Source of the DNA: Erpobdella octoculata
Lineage: Eukaryota > Annelida > Clitellata > Hirudinida > Erpobdellidae
Length of the DNA stretch: 64,000 bases
Assembly: GCA_963978895.1 (NCBI GenBank)
Contig: OZ022240.1
Coordinates: 11,877,807-11,941,806 of the forward strand
Direction of reading: 5' to 3'
The position numbers were made by a program, and so were the translations under genes. A model generated the notes under the pieces. It did no database searches. It saw only the letters and a list, made by a program, of their open reading frames with translations, and had not been told where the DNA came from. This document shows, one piece after another, positions 1 to 8,829 of the stretch (position 1 is its first letter; each line of letters opens with the position of its first letter).

Positions 1-1288
1 CCTTAGGGTGTGCCTCAACCAATTTAAAGATCATGTTCTTAAGACTCTGGTTACACCTCTTGACTAACCCGGATGCTTCAGGATGCCCTGGGGTGTTAAA
101 TCGAGGACTGCATTCCAAACATTTCAGAAAAGTCGTCGTTAACTGATTTTTAAAATTCGTACCACAATCGGAACTAATTATTCGCGGTATGGAAAACGTC
201 ATAAATATCTGAATAAGTATATCACATACCGATTTAGCATCTAATGACCTTAATGGATAGGCCATCGGCAATCTAAAGAACAAATCGACAACAACAAAGG
301 CATAATTGTATTTGGGTCAGACAGTCACACTATCACCCGCTGGAATTATGGGCCCTATACAGTTCATAACTAAATGGTTAAACGGTAATTCATCTCCCCT
401 TGAAATGGGAGCTATGGGGACTCGATCACTTTTTCTGACAGGTGCCCTTAACTGGCACACGGGGCACGACTCACAATAGGTTTGAACTTGTTTCTCCATA
501 TCCGGAAACCAAAAACTGAGTCGAATGCGCTGCCGTGTACTCTTGGCAGCCATGTGCCCCGAATAGGGAGCATCATGCCCCATCTGTAACACTGCAAGTA
601 TACGACTCCTGGGCAAACATAACTGTTTTAAGGAATGAACCCACTGATTCTCCTTGTGAAACAACAGTCTCCTGTCGATATAGAAGTTTTTACACTTATC
701 TTTACCTAACAACCAGAAGGACTTAAGTGAAGGACAATCATGTTGCTCTTTAGCAAACTCATTGTGGTCATTACTATCGTCTACCCCCTGACAATCATCG
801 TTAACTGTTGTAAATCGAGTGTCGGTTTGTGAATCACTTCCGCCTGCATCGACACCTGGACAAACATCTTCACCCGAAACTACAGAAACACCTAAGCCCT
901 GACAAGAATCGATCTGTGAATCAACTTTCCTAGCATCAGCACCTGGACAAATATCATCACCCGAAACTACAGAAACACCTATGTCCTGACGAGTATCGGT
1001 CTGTGAATCAACTTTCCTAGCGTCAGCACCTGGACAAATATCATCACCCGAAACCACAGAAGCACCTATGTCCTGACGAGTATCGGTCTGTGAATCAACT
1101 TTCCTAGCATCAGCAGCACGAAAAACATCTTCACCGACAATCAATGCAACATCTGAACTATGCTCATCATTACAAGGTTCATCTAAAACAAAAGATTGAG
1201 ATTTATTTATTTCAAGACTAGGAACATTCACATCAGAGTCATGTGCATTTTGCTTGTTTTTGATAGAATATGCAATGGTGTCATACAA
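1..1288 (-). pseudogene. Ty3/gypsy integrase, 3' part of a defective element, cut by the window edge
   Basis: Integrases insert retrotransposon cDNA into the genome. The minus-strand frame from 1288 down to 317 carries an H2C2 zinc-binding module (LQMGHDAPYSGH, then CESCPVCQ), which marks a gypsy-type integrase. After a single stop codon near 314-316 the same frame continues to the window edge with recognisable core pieces (VVVDLFFRLP, SSDCGTNF, PEASGLVKR). Two catalytic residues look lost: the first Asp, expected before CIGP, is Asn (MNCIGP), and the Glu of the usual GxVER motif is Lys (GLVKR). With the stop, the enzyme should be dead. The first ~190 codons are not integrase but contain an acidic repeat listed separately. 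No reverse transcriptase lies between this frame and the gag-protease frame that ends at 1312, so the element has lost its RT and RNase H. Confidence 0.8.
830..1130 (-). repeat. In-frame 87-bp tandem repeat in the gypsy polyprotein
   Basis: About three to four copies of a 29-codon unit (containing DARKVDSQTDTRQD and VVSGDDICPG) follow each other on the minus strand. The shared string tgtgaatcaactttcctagc recurs every 87 bp near 913, 1001 and 1088. The unit is acidic and keeps the reading frame. It lies where reverse transcriptase would be expected. Confidence 0.85.
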
Positions 1289-1311
1289 TGATACTGTTTT
1301 TAATAGGTTAC

Positions 1312-3006
1312 TTACGGAGGGAGTAATAATATAATTTGTTCATTAAGATTTGGGACGACAGCAAACCATGCACGAACCTTGGGTGCCAGGTTCACAATGT
1401 CATCACCCACAAGATCAGGTCGAACAACTAATCTAACACAACCTACAATTTCTGGTTGACCTTTAATGACAGATAATTTAATAAATTTATGGGGTACCCT
1501 ATGAAGAGATTTGATTAAATCTTCTCTAATGCAACACACTTCTGCCCCACCATCAATCAAAGCTGGAATAGATGGTAATTGATCGATAAATACATTTTCA
1601 TAAGACCTAACGTGATAATCATCAACATCTATAATGGGACATGCTTCGGGATAGGGAAAAGATTTTTGATCATCAAACAATATTTTCCTATCATCGAGAC
1701 AATTAAGGGAATTTTCTGTTTGACAACAATTAATTCTAGGATTAGGTAAAGTCGAGGAAGGAAATTTGTGTAAAGGACATTCCTTGAACGAATGACCCTT
1801 CTTATGGCATTTAAAGCACACTCCATACTTTTTATCCTTATCAGTATTAGTGTCAATAGTGCTTTTAGTCAATTTAATAGAAATTGGAAACCCTGACCCT
1901 TTATCTATTGGTTTTGGGTTGTTGAATCGAGACGGTCTGGTCTCGTGTTCGTGTGTGGCCATATAGCTATCCGCAATGCGTGAAAGCTCAAGGTGATTTA
2001 ACCAATTATCCCTTTCCTGGGTTAAAATGAAATCTGCACAACTGGGAGACAGCAGTTGTTTCAATCTATCGGCACATATCAAACTAAGTAATTGATGGAA
2101 ATCCTCATCGATATTTCTACTTTTGATATAATAGGATAAAGCTGTATGTAATTCCGAAGCTACCTGTAAGTAAGTCTCACCAGGTCTTCTTTTTACAGCA
2201 TAAAACCTCTCCCTCAAAAGAATGTGAGTGACTCGAAATTCCTGCAATAGAATTTGCTTTAATTCATCATAGTCACCTAATTGAGCAATGGTCATTCGAC
2301 TCAAGATTGAGCGAGCTCTATTATTTAAATGTGCCTGTAATATTTTGGGTTTCACATCATCATCAACTTGGTAAGATACAAATTGATTCTCTAGATATTG
2401 AAAATACCCCGGTATTGCAGCAGGATCTGAAGGAAACTCCGCCATTATACCCTTCATGGCATTTTGAAAGCGACTAGTGCGAACGGATAAAGAAACCTCA
2501 AGACTATTGTGGTCCTGAATTCTTTCACGTTCCAGCTCTAGTTTAGCTTCAGCAAGTCTGTGGGTTGCCCTATCCTCATCTAACTTAGCTTCAGCGAGTC
2601 TGCTCTCCTGTTCTAACTTAGCTTCAGCGAGTCTGCGATTCGCCCTATCTTCATCTAACTTAGCTTCAGCAAGTGTACGCTCCTGTTCTAATTTAGCTTC
2701 AGCGACTCTGAGCTCCTGTTCTAATTTAGCTTCAGCGAGTCTGCGCTCCTGTTCTAATTTAGCTTCAGCGAGTCTGCGGTTCGCCCTATCTTCTTCTAAC
2801 TTAGCTTCTTTTGCCGCCAATTCTGCTTCTCGCAATGCTAACTTACGCTCAGCTATTTCTGATTTGGAACTTTTGCTAACATTAGCATCTTCACTATCCC
2901 TACGCGGACGCCGACTATCATCAACAAATTGATAATGCTCCTCACTAAGGATTCCGATCAGACTATCCTGCGCAACAGACTCTTCAACAGTAGGAGTTCT
3001 AAACAT
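1312..3006 (-). CDS. Ty3/gypsy-like gag with coiled coil, CCHC knuckle and aspartic protease
   Basis: A 564-residue frame encodes the structural protein of an LTR retrotransposon, fused to its protease. Residues ~50-170 are a charged coiled coil built from an 11-residue repeat (LAEAKLEQER variants). The middle (~180-380) is a gag capsid-like region (RFQNAMKGIMAEFPSDP to RIADSYMA). A zinc knuckle CFKCHKKGHSFKEC sits near residue 400 and binds RNA in this family. The aspartic protease motif is IPALIDGGAEVCC near residue 490, with Asp-Gly-Gly where Asp-Ser/Thr-Gly is usual. The frame ends shortly after the protease and is not followed by reverse transcriptase. Start chosen at the first Met of the open frame. 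Either the element was deleted internally or it depends on other copies. Confidence 0.8.
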   Translation of the reverse strand: MFRTPTVEESVAQDSLIGILSEEHYQFVDDSRRPRRDSEDANVSKSSKSEIAERKLALREAELAAKEAKLEEDRANRRLAEAKLEQERRLAEAKLEQELRVAEAKLEQERTLAEAKLDEDRANRRLAEAKLEQESRLAEAKLDEDRATHRLAEAKLELERERIQDHNSLEVSLSVRTSRFQNAMKGIMAEFPSDPAAIPGYFQYLENQFVSYQVDDDVKPKILQAHLNNRARSILSRMTIAQLGDYDELKQILLQEFRVTHILLRERFYAVKRRPGETYLQVASELHTALSYYIKSRNIDEDFHQLLSLICADRLKQLLSPSCADFILTQERDNWLNHLELSRIADSYMATHEHETRPSRFNNPKPIDKGSGFPISIKLTKSTIDTNTDKDKKYGVCFKCHKKGHSFKECPLHKFPSSTLPNPRINCCQTENSLNCLDDRKILFDDQKSFPYPEACPIIDVDDYHVRSYENVFIDQLPSIPALIDGGAEVCCIREDLIKSLHRVPHKFIKLSVIKGQPEIVGCVRLVVRPDLVGDDIVNLAPKVRAWFAVVPNLNEQIILLLPP

Positions 3007-3320
3007 ATTTACGAAACCTTCTACACAGAAGAAAAAGAAAGAAAAACCTAACTGGGCAATCCGGCAACGATAAAATCTCTAACCTGAGATGTGGATCGGC
3101 CTTCCTTGAGAAAACGGATGTCGCCTCGTGGTCGAACTGAACGGACTGAAACTCTGTCTGGACTCTTTCTCCAACACTGAAATCGTCAATCGTCGATCTG
3201 CGATGATGAGGTGTCTACCGGAGTTGCCGACCTCGAAGTTGCCGACCGCAATGACGTAGGAACTTCCGACCCATGTTTTTTAAGATCGTAGGAAGTTGCC
3301 GACCTCGTCAAAATATTTTC
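3007..3320 (-). other. Probable gypsy 5' leader upstream of gag
   Basis: This stretch lies directly upstream of the minus-strand gag. It contains several copies of the motif GTTGCCGACC. A related sequence in the opposite orientation is found at about 7137-7300. No matching LTR pair is visible, so the element's 5' end cannot be placed. Confidence 0.4.
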
Positions 3321-3514
3321 TGAAGTAATTAATAAAGAAACGATTCATTCAGCAAGTGCGTGTATGGGTACTTAATTAGCTCAGCAAATGAGTTAATTGA
3401 ACGAATCATCATGATGAACCGAATCAAAACAATCAATTCAGTAAAAAGAATCGAACTATAATTAGATGGTTAGGGGAGAACCGTACTGAATGGCCACTGT
3501 ACTGAACGGCTACT
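3318..3514 (+). repeat. Duplicated segment, inverted copy at 60916-61112
   Basis: About 195 bp, including non-element flank plus the end of the TIR element that starts at 3473, recur almost unchanged in reverse orientation at 60916-61112. The shared part includes caagtgcgtgtatgggtac and actgtactgaacggctactg. Because the flank is shared too, this is a segmental copy and not two independent insertions. Confidence 0.8.
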
Positions 3515-3564
3515 GAGATTATCTCATTTGTTAAATTATTTTGTATGCCCATTCCTTTTTTAAA

Positions 3565-3569
<5 letters not shown>

Positions 3570-3610
<41 letters not shown>
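3570..3610. repeat. (TA)n microsatellite
   Basis: Pure TA dinucleotide run at the left edge of the inner inverted-repeat element. Confidence 0.95.
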
Positions 3611-3613
<3 letters not shown>

Positions 3614-5362
3614 GTTTTAAAATATTGATGTCTCACCCCATTAAATATGTCTGTATGGTAACAGTAGTTTACCTGCCAAATTTTAGCCCATTTGGACAAT
3701 GTTTAGAGGTCCCCCAAAGGGTCGGAAGTTTCCGATTTTGGTGTTTGATTGTTCGCGACCAACTTTGATACAGTGTTATATGATATGATTATAAATGTTT
3801 TATGATTTGTTTATACAAATGAAACAAAATATATAATTCTGAAAAAATATATAAATCTGCAATGCCTTTTATTTTTCAATTTCAAAAATTAGGTCAAAAA
3901 TGATTAAAAAACAAGATTTTATTGAATTTCAGTTCGCTTGAATTAATTAATAAGCATTTATGTAGATTATGCAACTGATTCAAATTTTAGCTAGCAGTTC
4001 ACGATTATACTCTGCAAAGTTTTTCCTATGCTGTTCAACTACTTGAAGCAAAAATTGTTTCTGCTCTTCGTCTTAGGTGATGGTTTCATTGAAATGTTGT
4101 ACCAACGCTACTTCCCGTTCTGCAGAGATTTATCATCTTCATTAGAATCTTGGCAAACGGATGATGTTGTTGAATGTGTTGCACTGTCCAGTTGTTGGTC
4201 TTTAACCGTAAGTTTTTTGTCCACAGACCCAATCGATCCCGTTTTGTAATTTCAAAAACTGTCTGTCTTCATCAATTTTTATCAACTGTTCAGAGTTGGC
4301 ATGGCTGATGTCAAAAAGTTGACTCAACTTATTTGTGTATTCTTTTTGGTTCATTTGATCAGTAGAGTTATTTCTCTTACGATGCTTCATCAAACGAACT
4401 TGGTCAGCATACAGATCTTTAATTTTCTGTATTATGTGATGTTTTTGACGTACAGGCAGTCTTGATTTTACCCAAAATGGGAGCAGTTGCTCGTGCACTT
4501 GTTGTGCAGCTTTATTAATGTTTAGCTTCTGTACACGGTGATAGAATACAAAATTTTTCATGACATTTTGGCTTGAAGGGAGGCGAGCACCTGAGATGGC
4601 TTCTTTTGGAAAGCCGATAAGCCATATGTTGTTATTGCTTCTGGTTACTGTAGATTTAGCTATACCTTAAAAAAATAATACAAGCACTAATGACAGTATA
4701 AGTGTTATTAAGTATAAGTAGTTTAATATTGTATTTAAACATTTTAATATATTTTAGAAATATTTGGAAAATACAATTAAAAAATGATTACATAATTGTT
4801 ATATTATTAGTACAATAATTAACAAACTTACAAATTGTTGCTATATTTCTTGTTTTTTTCACCAATTTATATACAATAAAACATGAGCAAATTGTGTTTA
4901 CTAAAAATAAAAGAAAACAAAATGGCCACTTGGTGATGTGACACTAGCACTGCAGCAAATAATAATAAGTAAAAGTAAAATTTGTTTCTAAACTTTTGTT
5001 TAAAATAGCGAGTTGACTGGTCAAAAATATACATTTTTTGCATTCTCTAATAAAGATTAACAGTCTATAGGTAATTGTTAATAATATTTTAAACTCTAAT
5101 TAAAGTCAGCAGTGAGATAATTAAACTAGTTTGCATTTCTAGCTTTATTTCACTCATTTTGTGCATATTGTTTAAGATTATTGATATGGATTTTGAATTA
5201 ACTCGATAATAAAATTTTAAAAGCCTTTGGGGGACCTCTCAAAATTGTTCAAATGAGCTGTAACTTCACCAATTTAATTATTGTACCCAACAGACACTTT
5301 TCAGAGGGTGAGACATCAACTATTTAATAAAAAAAAATTTTAGTACATTTCTGGGACACCCT
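3611..5362. mobile_element. Inner inverted-repeat DNA element
   Basis: About 110 bp at 3615-3730 and 5220-5325 are inverted copies of each other: both contain tgatgtctcaccc, a diverged middle and gaggtcccccaaagg. The right end continues to gggacaccctaatata, so the terminus read inward is TAGGGTGTCCCAGAAAT, a style seen in mariner-like elements. The left terminus is replaced by (TA)n. The interior holds the 119-residue minus-strand frame at 4202-4561 and otherwise AT-rich DNA. Confidence 0.6.
4202..4561 (-). CDS. Uncharacterised protein of the inner inverted-repeat element
   Basis: This 119-residue basic frame lies between the inverted repeats of the 3611-5362 element, so it is probably an element-encoded protein or a remnant of one. 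It has a charged N-terminal half (INKAAQQVHEQLLPFWVK; LPVRQKHHIIQKIKDLYADQ) and a C-terminal stretch (KLSQLFDISHANSEQLIKID) that I associate with DNA-binding proteins carried by DNA transposons, although I cannot name the family. No catalytic triad is visible. The frame begins at Met 4561. The bases beyond are a possible upstream exon, since ctaccttaaaaaaat near 4663 reads as an acceptor on the minus strand. Confidence 0.4.
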   Translation of the reverse strand: MKNFVFYHRVQKLNINKAAQQVHEQLLPFWVKSRLPVRQKHHIIQKIKDLYADQVRLMKHRKRNNSTDQMNQKEYTNKLSQLFDISHANSEQLIKIDEDRQFLKLQNGIDWVCGQKTYG

Positions 5363-5388
5363 AATATATATATATATATATATATATA

Positions 5389-5481
<93 letters not shown>

Positions 5482-5492
5482 ATATATATATT
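5363..5492. repeat. (TA)n microsatellite
   Basis: About 130 bp of TA with one C interruption and some CA steps. It ends two bases before the family A hammerhead. Confidence 0.95.
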
Positions 5493-5494
5493 TA

Positions 5495-5537
5495 CAGACT
5501 CTGAAGATGGCGAAAGCCGAAACGGCCCGTAAGTCTG
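5495..5537 (+). ncRNA. Hammerhead ribozyme, Penelope family A, copy 1
   Basis: Type I hammerhead layout. Stem I is CAGACT (5495-5500) with AGTCTG (5532-5537). The core CTGAAGA fits CUGANGA, followed by one unpaired T. Stem II is GGC GAAA GCC, then GAAA. The short stem III is ACGG C CCGT, with predicted cleavage after A5531. Terminal-repeat hammerheads are known in Penelope-like elements. Function is inferred from structure and from covariation with families B, C and D. Confidence 0.85.
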
Positions 5538-5701
5538 AAATAAAGAAAGTTTTAAATGTTAATACTTTTCTTAATACGTGTTGCAGTAAGCAAAAAACGT
5601 TGTTCCGAAATAATGAGAAAGTATCTATAAAACTCATAGCGGCTAAATGGAGACTTATTTTTAATCGAGCTTGTCTTAAAGAAAATCTTATGCCATCTTA
5701 C

Positions 5702-5703
<2 letters not shown>
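5507..5703 (+). pseudogene. Penelope-like element family A, N-terminal fragment
   Basis: The frame begins at the ATG inside the hammerhead ([10 protein letters not shown]) and encodes about 66 residues of the conserved N-terminal module of a Penelope-like retroelement protein, ending [20 protein letters not shown] then MPSYI. It then runs directly into (TA)n, which would read as Ile-Tyr repeats. The reverse transcriptase that should follow is absent. The same module in families B-E keeps the pattern K-W/Y followed by F-N-x-x-C-L and L-x-P-x-Y. A second copy is at 43564. Confidence 0.75.

Positions 5704-5786
<83 letters not shown>
5704..5786. repeat. (TA)n between inverted Penelope modules
   Basis: About 83 bp of pure TA lying between the family A N-terminal module on the plus strand and the family B module on the minus strand. 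Confidence 0.95.
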
Positions 5787-5788
<2 letters not shown>

Positions 5789-5891
5789 TTGAGACACGCT
5801 CTAAGAAACACAACTCGCCATTTGGCAGAAACAACTTTTCGAGCCAAATTCTCGACCTTTCGGCACAAAACTCTCTGTTCGAGACTACAAT
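5787..5891 (-). pseudogene. Penelope-like family B, N-terminal fragment, inverted
   Basis: Reverse complement of the family B module (from gtctcgaacagagagttttg to gcgtgtctcaaaga), matching 35647-35745. It encodes [20 protein letters not shown] and neighbours. It is joined at one side to (TA)n and at the other, without spacer, to the plus-strand endonuclease region at 5892. The arrangement is a rearranged copy. Confidence 0.8.
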
Positions 5892-5892
5892 A

Positions 5893-6632
5893 CTGACGCT
5901 GACAAGGGTCGTGATGTACGCCAGGAGTTCCCCGTGTTCTACAAAAATCAAATGAATCTCAATTACAGAATTGATGAAAGTATTATAAAGAAGATAATAA
6001 AAAAGGAAGTTTCTGTTATAGACCCCGTCAGGAATAAACTGGGTTTATATATTTATTACAAAAACTTGAAACTTTTCAATTTGGTCATCAAGAATGATAG
6101 AACAAGTATCACTGACCCGTTGCAACAAAGTCACGTGGTGTACCATTTCAAATGTTCTATTCCACATTGTAAGGTGGATACATACATTGGTCACACTACC
6201 ACTACGTTGTCAAGGAGACTCACGATGCATCTCCAGTTTGGGAGTATTCTTAATCATTATGAATGTATTCATTTGAAAAAGCTAACACGAAAAAAACTTG
6301 AAGAAGGTGTTTCGAGTTTACCAAGTGAATCCGACTCTTTCCGGCTGAAAATTAAAGAGGCTCTCTATATCTTATTAATGAGACCCGCAATTAATAAACA
6401 ATTTGATAAATTTCCACAGATTCTCCACTTATTCGGTGTCAAAGAAAGCAATATGCATCGGTTACCCTGTATTCCTTCTAACGACGAGGATAACATAAAT
6501 GATGATACTTCTGACTCGTCCTCTGACACAAATACTTTGGCTGTTGAGGCTGCTCCTGACGAATCTCATTGTAATGTATCTGAGGAAATTCTTGTCTCTT
6601 CTAATATAACACAGCGAAAACGCAAAAATTGA
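5893..6632 (+). CDS. Penelope-like element C-terminal region with GIY-YIG endonuclease (family B)
   Basis: This is the endonuclease end of a Penelope-like retroelement polyprotein, which nicks the target DNA. The open frame runs from about 5893 ([19 protein letters not shown]) to the stop at 6632. The GIY-YIG module is clear: [11 protein letters not shown] with paired cysteines, then [19 protein letters not shown] giving the YIG and the Arg, then KIKEALYI with the catalytic Glu, then RPAIN. An acidic tail follows and the protein ends NITQRKRKN. The upstream reverse transcriptase is missing, so this is a 5'-truncated copy. Truncated relatives lie at 29149, 34863 and 63230. Confidence 0.85.
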
Positions 6633-6765
6633 TTTCCAATAGTATAAATTTTATATTCTTTTGATTTGATAGGTAGAGTGTTTTTTCGTTTTTTCTTTTG
6701 TTAGTGTGCTAATTCTTTGACAATTTCGGTTCTTTCTGTTTGTTTACTTTTCTCGTTTTACTTTT
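6633..6765 (+). other. Family B Penelope 3' untranslated region
   Basis: AT-rich spacer between the stop codon and the next hammerhead. The same spacer appears at 35430-35562 and, in reverse, around 42540-42810. Confidence 0.75.
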
Positions 6766-6807
6766 GACCCTGAAGATGGCTGACATAGCTGAAACGGTCC
6801 GTCGGTC
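6766..6807 (+). ncRNA. Hammerhead ribozyme, Penelope family B, copy 1
   Basis: Stem I is GACC (6766-6769) with GGTC (6804-6807). Core CTGAAGA, one unpaired T, stem II GGCT with AGCT (one G-U pair), GAAA, stem III ACGG T CCGT, predicted cleavage after C6803. It follows the endonuclease stop and 3' UTR, as expected for the downstream terminal repeat. Confidence 0.85.
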
Positions 6808-6868
6808 TGACAATAAAAGTTTAATGGAAAAGTTTTTGGCTAATTGTAGTCTCGAACAGAGAGTTTTG
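6776..6868 (+). pseudogene. Penelope-like family B, N-terminal fragment, truncated
   Basis: Starts at the ATG in the ribozyme (MADIAETVRRSD) and continues to EQRVL, where homology to the longer copy at 35573 stops within gagagttttg. Unrelated AT-rich DNA follows. About 31 codons remain. Confidence 0.75.
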
Positions 6869-7136
6869 TTTTGGAAAATATAATACAACACAATGCAAAT
6901 ATCATTTATTAAGCGTCTTTATTGAATATATTTTTTCGCACTTGAAATAACACTGGTAAGTACGGCATTCTTCAGACCGGTTGTTTCTTCACAAAGGCGT
7001 GTTAAACTCAGATCGTGTGAGTTTATTTTATATTTTTATAAAATGTTAACTACAGGGATTATTGTTGAAGTAAAAATAAATTGTATTATTATTATTATTT
7101 TTTTTGTTTAAATACAAAATAACAAAGAGTTGTTTT

Positions 7137-7471
7137 TATTTTATTGGTGGTCGGCAACCTCCTACGCTTTGATAAAACGCTGGTCGGCAAGTTCGACGTT
7201 ACTGGCGAAAATCGATGGTCGGCAACTCCGTACGGCACCGATGATGATCCTCCCTGATCTGGTCGATTTGCGTCGAATCCCTGATCGGTTTTGCAGATCC
7301 CGGTCGAATTCCGCTGATCCCGCCAAAACCACTGGATACCGCCAAAGTCGTCAGATCTTCAAGCTTGGTAGAATCTCACCAACTCGATGAATCCCACCAC
7401 ACAGGACGAATCTCACCCAAAACTGATCGATGTACCGAACTGACTATCCCACCGCTGCCACCACAAAGTAA
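7137..7471 (-). other. LTR-retrotransposon leader-like sequence
   Basis: Reading on the minus strand away from the LTR at 7472-7888, the sequence begins TTACTTTGTGGTGGCAGCGG, which looks like a primer-binding region, and then runs into a leader rich in GTTGCCGACC motifs. Part of it is an inverted match to 3185-3315. No gag follows. Confidence 0.4.
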
Positions 7472-7888
7472 TGTAACGACTTAGCCTTTGCTAGAGTCAT
7501 AGCGACTGGAGAAACTTCGATCGATTAACTACTAAAACAAAGTTAAACACACTCTTGTTGATTAATAGTTATTTTATTATCGAAACACAGTCCAAAACTA
7601 TCGAACACTACTAGTTAAACAACACGACAGATTAAAACAGGTTCAAGCTCTATCAAAAAACATGGCGCCTTCCATAAAGAGTTCCATTCATTCAGCCTTA
7701 TATAAGCCTCCAGGCCAGCTCGCAAATATGTAAATCTACAGGCTACAGGCCAAAACATTCAAACAATAGCGCAATGACACACGCAATTCAAACACACAAC
7801 GTTGCGCAATATACCTTGCACCCCCTACGCCGGAAATTCCAATATATATAGGGCCAGGCACGCACACTGCGTTTACGCGGGCGTGACA
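7472..7888 (-). mobile_element. Isolated LTR-like sequence
   Basis: A 417-bp block starts TGTAACG on the plus strand and ends GTGACA, giving TG...CA termini. Read on the minus strand it has a TATA-like GGCTTATATAAGG and an upstream CCTATATATATT. No partner LTR is in the window, so it is a solo LTR or one end of a deleted element. The call rests on termini and promoter-like motifs only. Confidence 0.45.
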
Positions 7889-7920
7889 GGTGTCTTTTTG
7901 AATATGTTTTTGACTCAAAA

Positions 7921-8145
7921 ACCTATTATGTAGGCATAATTGTTGAAGTAAAAGAGGATAAAGTTTCGGCTGATTTTTTTAAATTTGTATACAAAGATAA
8001 AGACACCGAAGAGGCCAAATTTTTATCTAAAGATATGGATCAGATTGTTGTAAAACTAGGAGATCCAATCCTTCAAAAATCTAAGCGCAGAAATGGACAT
8101 ATAAAATTTTCTTTTGACTTTTCAGCATATAGTGTTGGTTTATAG
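7921..8145 (+). pseudogene. C-terminal remnant of a DNA-transposon protein
   Basis: An open stretch reads YYVGIIVEVKEDKV, then DFFKFVYKDKDTEEA, then LGDPILQKSKRRNGHIKF and stops. The pattern of a small beta-rich module followed by Pro and a basic GGH/NGH-KF tail resembles the end of proteins carried by pogo-like elements in arthropods and other invertebrates. It lies 400 bp from the right inverted end of the 3471-8546 element, in the orientation expected for its gene. A partial duplicate (GIIVEVK) lies at 7054-7075. Confidence 0.45.
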
Positions 8146-8546
8146 GCTACAACTTTTCAATAAAATGAAAAAAAAAATTTTATTTTTTAATTAACATTAA
8201 TAAAGATTTTTCTGTGAAATAAAATATTTTGGCTTACCATTTGTTGAGAATTGTGTCTTCTATAATAAAAATTGCATGAGTGGCCATTGAGTACTTGGGG
8301 GTGGCCATTCAATACTACCAGGTTGTACTGAATGGCCAGCCAGAAATTTTGGAAGAGGTTGCGTTATTTATCGTTTTTTATAAAATTGTTATAATTTGAA
8401 AAATTTTAATGAGCGGTTTTTAGTAGTGGAATGTTTTTGCTTTCATTATGTAAAAAAGTTTTTTTTCTATCACTTATAGTTTTTTTGTATGATTGATTGG
8501 AATAAAAGTGTAAAATTGTGTGGCCATGTGGTACTACTCTCCCCTA

Positions 8547-8829
8547 ATTGTTCTAATCAGCTTAATGGTCTTGCGGTCTGGTAAATACTAATACGCTTTG
8601 CTTCTCGCATCAAAGCACATCCAAAACAATTTATATTTAAGCAATATTTTAAATTATTTTTGATAATTATTAAACTAGAAAATATTTAAAAAAAGTTAAT
8701 TATATTTTTTATATATTTTCAAGTCGATCAGGCACATCCCATCCTAGAAGCGGAGTATAGAAATTAAGGGGTGGAGCTTAAGCCAATACATTTTTTAGAA
8801 TTTGTTTATACCCCGGATTCTAAGGTTTT
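8547..8829. other. No feature seen
   Basis: AT-rich DNA between the TIR element and the deleted P element. I see no coding potential or repeat structure. Confidence 0.5.

Larger units (their letters stand above)
3471..8546. mobile_element. 5-kb DNA transposon with GGGGAGA inverted ends and TA duplications
   Basis: The left end reads TA GGGGAGAACCGTACTG at 3471 and the right end, reverse-complemented, reads TA GGGGAGAGTAGTACCAC at 8546. The termini are GGGGAGA with degenerate subterminal copies of actgaatggccac, and the flanking TA on each side fits a TA target-site duplication, as used by Tc1/mariner/pogo-type elements. A further left end occurs at 63774 in unrelated flank, which confirms this boundary. 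Near the right end (7921-8145) is a coding remnant resembling the C-terminus of proteins often carried by such elements. The interior is filled by other elements, so this copy is inactive. Confidence 0.7.
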
